Source: Chrysoperla carnea
Lineage: Eukaryota > Arthropoda > Insecta > Neuroptera > Chrysopidae
Direction of reading: 5' to 3'
DNA: 64,000 nt
Assembly (NCBI RefSeq): GCF_905475395.1
Contig: NC_058342.1
Location: 19,316,640 to 19,380,639, forward strand
Each line of letters begins with the position of its first letter. Within the stretch, counting starts at the first letter, position 1. Of this stretch, positions 56,201 through 64,000 are shown one piece after another. The notes under the pieces were generated by a model. The model searched no databases, had not been told where the DNA came from, and worked only from the letters and a program-made list of their open reading frames with translations. A program made the position numbers and the translations under genes.

Positions 56201-57498
56201 AAAAAATGGATAAAAAAAAAGAATGGAAACTTTATAACCGTGGATATTTCTTAACGAACTAATAAAGCCTATTGATAAAAGTGGACTAATAAAATATATT
56301 GATAAAAAAAAATGATATGAGAAAAAAACAAATGTCAAAAATTATATAATTAATTTTTTTTAATTTCAAATAACCCCTTAATTAAAAAACTTAATGAGAT
56401 GTTTTTAACAAGTTAAATTAGATGGTTTTAAGAAAAAAAAATGTCGATAAAAATTAAAATTTGTGTATTAATTAACAATTTATAATTTAAATAAATAAAA
56501 AAAACAAACCAAGTCAAAAAGGTGCATTGAAATATTTTGATAAGTGTAAATAAAATTATTTTTTATTATTTTTATTATTGATTGTAAATCAAAGGTTGAT
56601 GTTAAGGTATTTCCAGCATGGTGTTTGCAGTCCCTATACTAAAAGTATGACAAACCTAACTTTTGACAAAATGGCACCAATGGTTTCCATAAACTAAGAA
56701 TAGGGCTTACTATTTAATCCCAAAGTTTCAGAAATTTTGATTCACGAGTTGCAAACTTGCATAACAAACGATTTTAGAATACTAATTTTGTTGTACATTT
56801 CTTTAGCTTTAAAACTGTGATCTCCGTCTAATTTAAGAATCTAGTTGAAGCATTTCTATTGAAACAAAACGAGAATAACAAAATCTAAATAGCTATTCAA
56901 ATTTTCATGCTTTTAACAATATGATTCGTTTTTGAGCCAGGGAGAAAAAAAGTAACATCCGTCATGTTGCTAAACGTTTGTTAAAAATTTGTAGCTTTTT
57001 TTTGACTACATCCCACAAGTAATGAAACTTATCTATTAAAAGTTCCAAAATGCCCTTGGTAATAAGTTCTTTAAAAATTTATAATAATACTAATTCTCAA
57101 CTTCTATTCCTGATTTTGTTTTTTGTTTTTTTTTTTTGCTGTTGTAGAAAACGATAGGTAGAAGTTATTGTAATCGAACCAGGAAAAATTATTTTAATCC
57201 TTCTTCCAATTTTAGATTTTACGTATCAGAAGGACGTAGATTATATATCCATTAAAAATTCTATCCATCGTAAATTCAGTTCCAAGCCTTTTCTCTGAAC
57301 TTAGAAGAGATAAAAACTTGAAAATTGGTTTGAAGCCCTGGATCTATACTGACTAACTTCATACCAATCCTATCTGATAGTATCAAAGGGATTAAATACG
57401 ATTAGTAAAGAAAAATCATAACGTCTAATTAATTCCTTTTAATGTAATCAAATCGGCTTGATATGAAATTAGGCACAATAAAACAATAACTGACACTT
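56201..57498. other. No supported feature
   Basis: A+T-rich stretch. No ORF of note and no repeat terminus recognised. Confidence 0.5.
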
Positions 57499-57640
57499 CC
57501 CTACCAAATGGTAACCTTCTATATGTTTCATAGTTTCGGCAAAAAACTCTGAAAATCTCAGAGCACTAAATTTTGTAATTAAGTTTCCATAGGAGTTCTC
57601 CGAAACTATGAAAGATAGAAGTTTGCTAATTGGTATGTAG
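57499..57640. repeat. Foldback of ~42-bp arms
   Basis: TACCAAATGGTAACCTTCTA and TTTCATAGTTTCGG (57499-57540) pair with CCGAAACTATGAAAGATAGA and AATTGGTATG (57600-57640) around a 60-base centre. A/T-rich and non-coding, possibly a small MITE. Confidence 0.65.
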
Positions 57641-57999
57641 CTTTGAATTGTCTACCAAGCTTATTTTCGAAGCTCCCAAGATTTGAGGAGCTTCAAATAG
57701 TAGTTTAATTGATTTAATCAACCATAATATCATATCAAATTAATGGGCAAAAGTTTTTATAAGCGGACAAAAAAGTTAGTCGATAAGTTTTTGGGAAAAC
57801 ACATGCTTTAAAACAAATGGGACCCAGAAATTTTTGTAAGTTCGAAATTTTTAATGGAAAAAAAGTTTATACCTTCTTAGTCCACAAAGATAGAACTTTT
57901 TGTGGAATCATTTGCAGTGTTTTTTGTATAAAATTTTAAACATAATCCATATACAGTTGATTCCAAAAACTTGTATAATCTATAATCAATATTATCAGC

Positions 58000-58155
58000 A
58001 TATACAATTTGTATGACTTTAACTGTGCTATTTAAAATAGAATGGTTATTGGTATGGTAGGTATGTGTTCAAATGTTCAAATGTTCAATGTTCAATGTTG
58101 GGTTTGCATTGGCTTGGCTTTCTCCATACCAATATTAAAGTCAATTTGTACAATT
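58000..58155. repeat. Foldback with short tandem centre
   Basis: ACAATTTGTATGACTTTAA (58004-58022) and GGTTATTGGTATGG pair with CCATACCAATATTAAAG and TCAATTTGTACA (58123-58151). The loop holds TTCAAATGTTCAAATGTTCA-type repeats (about 58068-58100). Confidence 0.65.
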
Positions 58156-58689
58156 CTCCAATGAATATTTTAAAAATAAATTTAAATTCACAAAACTATT
58201 TTTAAAAAGTTTTAAATAAAATTTACAATTTTTATTCAGTGTGTTTATTGGGTGTTTCAAAACTCACTTGAATAATGATTTTGTCGTTATTTCTATACAA
58301 TAAAAAAGTTATTCAATTGAAAAAGATTTTAACCATGACATCATTTTTACTTTTAACTCTGTGTGTATAAATTATACAACATGAATCAAAATACGAGCTC
58401 CTTTTTCCTTTAAAACTAATAATGGTTTATTATTTATATTTGTTTACTAAAATAGATATACAAATTTTTAACTTCAAAGTCTTTCAAATATAATTGTTGT
58501 TTTATATGATGCATCAAAGGCGTAAATGATAAAAACAAATAGTTTGTCTTGTTAATCTTTAAATATTATTATTAAAGAGAATTGATAAAAATACTCACAT
58601 AAAAGAAGTCGAACCCAGTTCTCTTGGATTCATACCAAGCGTACTAAATTTTATTTGAAACAAAACTTATGAAACATATAGCCTAGCTC

Positions 58690-59140
58690 AGGGGTCGACC
58701 ACCATTTGAGTCAGAAGAGTCAAAAATTACAATAAACGAAATTTCAAAGTTTTTTAAGAGCCTGCGCCAAATTAATACGAAACCAAATTTTTACACAAAA
58801 TTTTACCTATATTTCAAACAGCTGTATCGCTGCGAAAAATCTTCGAATTTGGAACCTCAAAAGCTCATTTGAAAACTTGTACTTTTTAGTTTTGGAATCC
58901 TTTGCTCAAAAAGTGTCCCTTGCCGCATTCCAAGAAGGGCGAAAGGGTGAAAAATGTTATCCCTAAATTATACATGAAGTTTAGAAGCGTAAAAAATTTA
59001 AAAATTTTTACAACAAATTTGTTAATACCACCTTGAAAGCTTGTTTATTTTTCTTGAAAAAGATCTATCAAAAATTCCGGTATTCGCATTTTGGACCAAG
59101 GTATTCGTTTTCTGAGCAAACGAAATATTTTCAATCTCAT
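58690..59140 (+). mobile_element. hAT-like non-autonomous element R3, longer copy
   Basis: Begins CAGGGGTCGACCACCATTTG, a hAT-type terminus, with GAAGAGTCAAAAATTACAA just inside. The interior matches 5070-5460 in inverse orientation. The far terminus is not preserved; Helentron-like copy O starts about 25 bp beyond. Confidence 0.6.
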
Positions 59141-59164
59141 GGTCTCAGTTACAGTCTACAAAAA

Positions 59165-59756
59165 TTTTATACCCTGTATATTTGTAATAAATATAAAGGT
59201 GTCTTAAGTTTAATCCCAAGTTTATAACGCCTCAAACTATAGATTCTACGAACAAAATTATGGCATATATATCTGTCTGTCTGTGATCACGATAACTCAA
59301 AAACGAAAAGAGATATCAAGCTGAAATATTTATAGCATGCTTAAGACATAAAAAGTAAGGCCCATCTTGTAAACCGTTAGAGATAGAACAAAATCTTTAG
59401 TGTTAAAATGTTCCTTATAAAAAAATAAACAAATTGTATTCGAAACATTTTTTTCTTAAACGTAACTGCTTATCCGTGAGGGCGCAAATAAGTACAAAAC
59501 TTTGCTGTCTATTCTCTCCAAAACTATAAAAGATAAAAAGTTAAAAGTTTTCAGGTAACTTTAACCAGTGGTCTTGTTAAACATTCTCGATAAAAATTCT
59601 AGAAAATTCTTTCGAAATCTTCAAAAACCAAATAATTTGCGCTCTTTCGGCTAACATAATTGTGTTTTTTAAACTCTTCTAATTTATAAAAATAATAGTA
59701 GAAACACCGATATTCAACACTTTCTATACAGGGTACTTCAACAACTCTTTACTTGT
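59165..59756 (+). mobile_element. DINE-1/Helentron-like element, copy O (second 3' subfamily)
   Basis: Starts TTTTATACCCTGTATATTTG, then TTTAATCCCAAG, a short GTCTGTCTGTG tract and the core. Its 3' half (CCAAAACTATAAAAGAT, AGTGGTCTTGTTAAACATTC, CCGATATTCAACACTTTCTA) differs from copy D and matches copies J and L. It ends CAGGGTACTTCAACAACTC and ACTTGT. Confidence 0.77.
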
Positions 59757-60530
59757 AATTTATTAAATACATGTGAATAAGTTTTCCTATACAATTTGAT
59801 GTGCTGATTTCGAATAAATGCTTGGTTAGGTCTAGCTTTCGAAAGACCTTACTTTAAATCCATAACCGTGTTCAAATTTGTGTAACAATGCCACGCATTT
59901 TGTTTCAACTAAAGGCATCTAAAAGTAAGTATTATTCTTCAAAATTTATTTTTAATTACTACAATATAATTATGATAGTTTATCCAAATTTTATTTAAAG
60001 TACTTGTGGTTAAATTTGATCAAAAATAAGTTTTTTACATATTTTCGAACTAAATTTTCACAGATATACATACTATTAATAAACTACTAAAAAATGTCCA
60101 ATTTGTCAAAATATTTTATTTTTTGATTAATTATTTAACATTTGACATTTTTGAGCACAAGCAAAGGCTTTCTATTAAATTTTTTTTATTAATATTTTCT
60201 AAATTAGAAATTTTTAAGATGACTGTACGGAAGTGCACTGACCTCTGACATCAGCAACAAGTAAATGATAAAGAATGAAGAAATTTTATTGAACGAATGA
60301 GTTGCAGTTTTTACCCTCTTATTTTTCAATTATAAATTGAAAAAATTCAGTTTTAGCATTCTTTTAACATTTTCAATCCAAATAATAAAATTGCAAATTC
60401 CTTAATAAAATAGCAAAAATTATTTATTTTGTTTCGGGGAAAATATTTTAAGGTTATTTGGACACTTTAGAAAAAAAAAGGATCTTTAAAACTAATAGTT
60501 AAACTAAATTTTCTTTAAAACTAATAGTTC
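59757..60530. other. No supported feature
   Basis: A+T-rich spacer; CTTTAAAACTAATAGTT is duplicated near 60483 and 60513. Nothing else recognised. Confidence 0.5.
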
Positions 60531-60833
60531 CAGAGATATCAAGCTGAAATTTAAAATTTTTTTAAATTTTATCACTGTTAGAGACAGAACAAAAGTTTAA
60601 ATGTAAATAATGTTCCTTATAAAAAACTAAACAAATTTTGTTTGAAACATTTTTTCATAAACATCACTGTTTACTCGTGAGATCGCAAACTATGAGCAAA
60701 TTGTATAGTATGTATAACGTGGGAATATCAGTTATATATGTGTGACATGTATGTATGTGTAATGTGACAGAGTAATGAACACTCTCATGGTATTTTAACA
60801 ATTAACTCTGTCAATAATTTGTTTTCACTTGTT
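60531..60833 (+). mobile_element. DINE-1/Helentron-like 3' half, copy P
   Basis: CAGAGATATCAAGCTGAAAT, GTTAGAGACAGAACAAAAG, CATAAACATCACTGTTTAC, then CTCATGGTATTTTAACAATT and CACTTGTT. The 5' half including the GTCC tract is absent. Confidence 0.77.
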
Positions 60834-61595
60834 TTGTTCGTAATTTTGTTCCAAGTAAATTTAAAATCTTTTCTCCGAGGCATAATAAATAATTTTCGCA
60901 ACATTATTAACGAAAATGATTCACAAGTTTTCCGACCCGGCAATGTGCATTTATATCATCATTAGGACATCTTTATGTTTTATCATTTGAAAAATTAAGT
61001 TGTGAAAGTTATCAGAAGTTAAAGATAACAGAGATAATTTAAAGTTAGTATAATGAAATTTATATGGTATGTCATAATAAAAATCCTGATCAAACCAAAC
61101 GTAATGTACGCACATATTGGATTGACTACTAAATCAGAAGTATGTCTTCTTTAATCTAATATTACAATAAATCCATACAGTTAAAGCTAAAAGTTGCTAT
61201 CAAATAAAATTTTTTAAATAATCAAACAAACATTTTTTAACTTCTAAAATTAATACCTTAAATTTTTCATAAAAATTTCTTTAATCAAATAAGTAAGCGC
61301 TTCATTTATAATATATAATATACATATATAATATTCTATAAGGTACGAAAGTAATATAGCTCCTACCGGGTGCCCATGACACCTCTTGTTCTTTTTTCTT
61401 GGCAATATGTTAATTTTTGTTAAGTTTTCCATGCCTTGCTTTTTTGGCCAATAGATGGCAGTAGATTTAAAATTATTCAGTAAAATAATAAAAATATAAC
61501 ATTAAACATATCTACAAGAAAATGGAATATAACTATAACATTTCTTGAGACTAATCTCAAGTAAATAAAACGTTTTGTGTTAAGTTATTTAAATA
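60834..61595. other. No supported feature
   Basis: A+T-rich spacer up to the TA target site of the palindromic MITE. Short frames only. Confidence 0.5.
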
Positions 61596-62049
61596 CAGGG
61601 TCCGTCACCATATGTGGTACATTGAGTATTTTAAGGCGGTATCAATTTAATTTAATTTAGTATTTCATTGGATATATATATATATATATATATAGATAGT
61701 TATGGACACACACACAATATTTTTTATTTTTAAGTAGTGGGAGATTTTGGTACATAACAAAAAATAATAGTTTTTATTTTTTGTTATGTACCAAAATCTC
61801 CCACTACTTAAAAATAAAAAATATTGTGTGTATGTCCATATCTATCTATATATATATATATATATCCAATGAAATACTAGTTTTTATTTTTTGTTATGTA
61901 CCAAAATCTCCCACTACTTAAAAATAAAAAATATTGTGTGTGTGTCCATATCTATCTATATATATATATATATCCAATGAAATACTAAATTAAATTAAAT
62001 TGATACCGCCTTAAAATACTCAATGTACCACATATGGTGACGGACCCTG
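61596..62049. mobile_element. Palindromic Tc1/mariner-like MITE with near-perfect ~172-bp arms
   Basis: CAGGGTCCGTCACCATATGT begins after TA (61594-61595), and its exact complement ends before TA (62050-62051), giving a TA target-site duplication. The arms stay essentially identical for about 172 bp, through GGCGGTATCAATTTAATTTA, a TATA run and GTAGTGGGAGATTTTGGTAC. The inner part of the right arm occurs twice in tandem (61768-61877 and 61878-61987, period 110). No ORF. The TA site and CAGGG start suggest the Tc1/mariner superfamily (inference). Confidence 0.88.
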
Positions 62050-62051
62050 TA

Positions 62052-62904
62052 TATTTTAAGTTTATTGCATTTACGATTAACATAGGCTTCTGCACACAGA
62101 TACTATAATACACCTATGTGTGTGTTGTGATGTATACAAACACCAGAAGTAGAAGATAGTAAGTAAAGTAGGGAGATCAGAACTTGGTGGGTGTATTATG
62201 TGTTCACTCCAATGAAGTGTAAGAATGGTTGGGTGTGTACACGGAATGTACTGAAGTGTAATGAAGTGTTCACATGGTCGGTATTCGATTATTTGATATA
62301 TTAAACCTAACACTGTAGACAACAAGGGCTCTTAATGTAGTGGGAACACGTGTATACTGTTTTTTTTTTTTTTTACTTGTGATCGAAACCAAAATCATGA
62401 GTCAGCTAACGACATTCATAAGGATACGTATACGGTGAAAAATTCATTTATTTTCACTATGGCGTATTTATTGTATACACTTTTATATGTAAAGGTTTTT
62501 TTTAAAATCGTCTGATGTTTAAATATTTTAATAGAGACGTGACTTTTTTTAAGTTGTATCATTAGTCAAATGGATACAACAGACAGCAAATAGATTAAAG
62601 CAGAACGAGTTTCCGTTTAGAAATCATTTGTTAAATCTTCTTATTAATCTGAGGTGGTTCAAGGAACTTTATCCAAATATATTAAGATTACAGCTAGGAT
62701 AGTATTAAATCGCAATCGAACTTCTAACTTTCGTCTTGATCAATCAAAACAATTTTGGGATATATTTGCCCCAATTTACTAGATCGTTTTTTGTATTATA
62801 TAAATACGTATTTGGACTATGACGTATTCATCATCAGAATGAATTAGCTAATCGTAATAAAGTTATTTAAAATTAATAACTACCAAAAACGAAAGAACAC
62901 TAAT
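62052..62904. other. No supported feature
   Basis: Near 62190-62270, ATGAAGTGTAA-type words repeat three times. Otherwise A+T-rich spacer. Confidence 0.5.
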
Positions 62905-63510
62905 TTAAGGAGATTTGCAAGGGTTGAATAATACTAGTGTTCAATAAAACTATATAAAATATATTTTTTTATTAACAAAGTTTCCAAAAATTTCAAAAAA
63001 ACCCTAGGTCACCCGGCTTTCTGTTATTATTTTATCGTTCAAAGTTGGCTGAAAAAATGATGGATCATATAGGTTATCCTTTTCAATTGGATTTTTCTAT
63101 ATCAAAAAATCTAGAGAGTGTGATAAAAACCTATCTAAAATATTAAGACAATTTTGTAAATTATAATAATACCATAAAAATATAAGGTTGTCGATGAAAT
63201 AAAAACAAAACTTTAATTTAATTATGAGTTCATCGAAGATCCATCATTTGATGAACAGAGACGACCTTTGTTAGAGTATTGATGATTGAAGAGCGATATC
63301 TATATTATCAAATTTATAAGCATCACTTGCACACAATATATTATATAGTTTTGTAGTTGCGTGGTAATGTAAAGCCAAAAATAACTCATTACTTGACTAG
63401 AAAGCATGTATTTGGTTTATATGTATAACCATATAACGGTATCGTGTAGATGTATCGTTTTTTAGTATGTACCGTGCAATAAACCAAAACTTTTTTAAAA
63501 TACTGTGGGT
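62905..63510 (+). repeat. Dispersed repeat R2, uninterrupted copy
   Basis: Carries in one piece the two halves that flank Helentron-like copy D at 22.6-23.7 kb. The empty site is CGGCTTTCTGTTATTATTTT at about 63014-63033. It has extra sequence relative to the 23-kb copy, for example about 63282-63320 and about 63425-63460. Confidence 0.75.
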
Positions 63511-63660
63511 TTAAAATCACTTTAAGCAAGTGGGTGAATCTGTGGATAGTGTTGGCGCGTACACTATTTCTGCAAATTTTCCAAGCAAGCATATTTTGAT
63601 GTTTTTTGACAACAAATGTAATTTTTTTCCCTTCACAGTTAAAAAAAGTTGTATAGTTAA

Positions 63661-63982
63661 TATACAGATTGTTAGATTTATATCTAGGCACATAAATATC
63701 ACAAGTATGATAGAATACATGCATTAAGCAATGCATGTAAGTAAGAGGTATTGTAGGTGTTACATGAAATTGCAAAAGTAACTTGTATCGTGGCTTATCT
63801 GTTGTAGTTCATCTATTCAACTAAGAAACTCCCACTTTCTAAGCGTCTTACAACTATCTCAACGCATATCGAGGCTCCAACACATGTATATAATACCTCT
63901 TACTTAGATGCATTGCTTTACACATGTATTTCGGCATATTCGTGATATTTATATGCCTAGATGTAAATCGAACATTCTGTAT
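63661..63982. mobile_element. Foldback element with ~92-bp arms
   Basis: Left arm 63661-63752 (TATACAGATTGTTAGATTTA, CTAGGCACATAAATATCAC, GCAATGCATGTAAGTAAGAG) pairs with right arm 63892-63982 with scattered mismatches, around a 139-bp centre. The longest open frame of the window (63389-63775, minus) runs across the left arm and is therefore unlikely to be a gene. Confidence 0.75.
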
Positions 63983-64000
63983 AAAGAACCTTTAAAGAAG

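Noticed and set aside
63389-63775. Longest open frame of the window (128 codons, minus strand)
   Set aside because: It overlaps a foldback arm and repeat R2, has no recognisable domain, and other frames there are also open.
1-64000. Endogenous virus, Polinton or autonomous Helitron
   Set aside because: No capsid, integrase, protein-primed polymerase, Rep or helicase motifs were seen in any frame.

Overview
The window is strongly A+T-rich, repeat-dense nuclear DNA of an insect, or at least an arthropod. Three things point there: an intron-bearing eukaryotic tRNA-Ile(UAU) cluster, insect-type Helitrons, and a Jockey-clade LINE fragment next to tRNA-derived SINEs. I could not place the species. 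No intact protein-coding gene is supported; the longest open frames are short and lie in repeats or low-complexity DNA. The stretch reads as intergenic or deep-intron DNA built from layers of transposon debris.

Layout. 1-8 kb: diverged repeats, a DINE-1/Helentron-like element, the first two tRNA-like SINEs and a cluster of small hairpins. 8-13 kb: three foldback elements, one with arms of about 450-540 bp. 13-20.4 kb: non-autonomous Helitrons (one flanked by a perfect 21-bp duplication), two SINEs and local duplications. 20.6-28 kb: more Helentron-like copies, including one (22706-23355) whose empty site survives at 63 kb. 29.8-33 kb: three Helitrons and a 5'-truncated Jockey insertion with poly(A) and a perfect 11-bp target-site duplication. 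34.7-35.3 kb: a tandem tRNA-Ile(UAU) array with one copy whose anticodon has changed to UGU. 35.8-47.4 kb: paired MITE copies, a long-TIR element, Helitrons and Helentron-like copies. 48.1-48.5 kb: the broken C-terminus of a hAT transposase. 49.7-56.2 kb: nested Helentron-like, SINE and Helitron copies. 57-64 kb: foldbacks, including an almost perfect 454-bp palindrome with TA target sites.

Four repeat families dominate. (1) Non-autonomous Helitrons, about twelve copies, starting TCYCTATATATT and ending CTAG before T. (2) A DINE-1/Helentron-like family, about seventeen copies, with subterminal inverted repeats ATACCATGTATA, a GTCC/GTCT tract, and a hairpin before a CACTTGTT end. (3) A tRNA-like SINE whose tail is (CCTAA)n, the same word as the arthropod telomere repeat. 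(4) A second tRNA-like SINE with an (ATT)n tail. No autonomous partner (Rep/helicase, full LINE ORF2, intact transposase) is present, so all these copies would have depended on enzymes encoded elsewhere. The only likely functional host genes are two of the tRNA-Ile copies. A G+C-richer island near 45.5 kb with good splice-like borders is a weak exon candidate.
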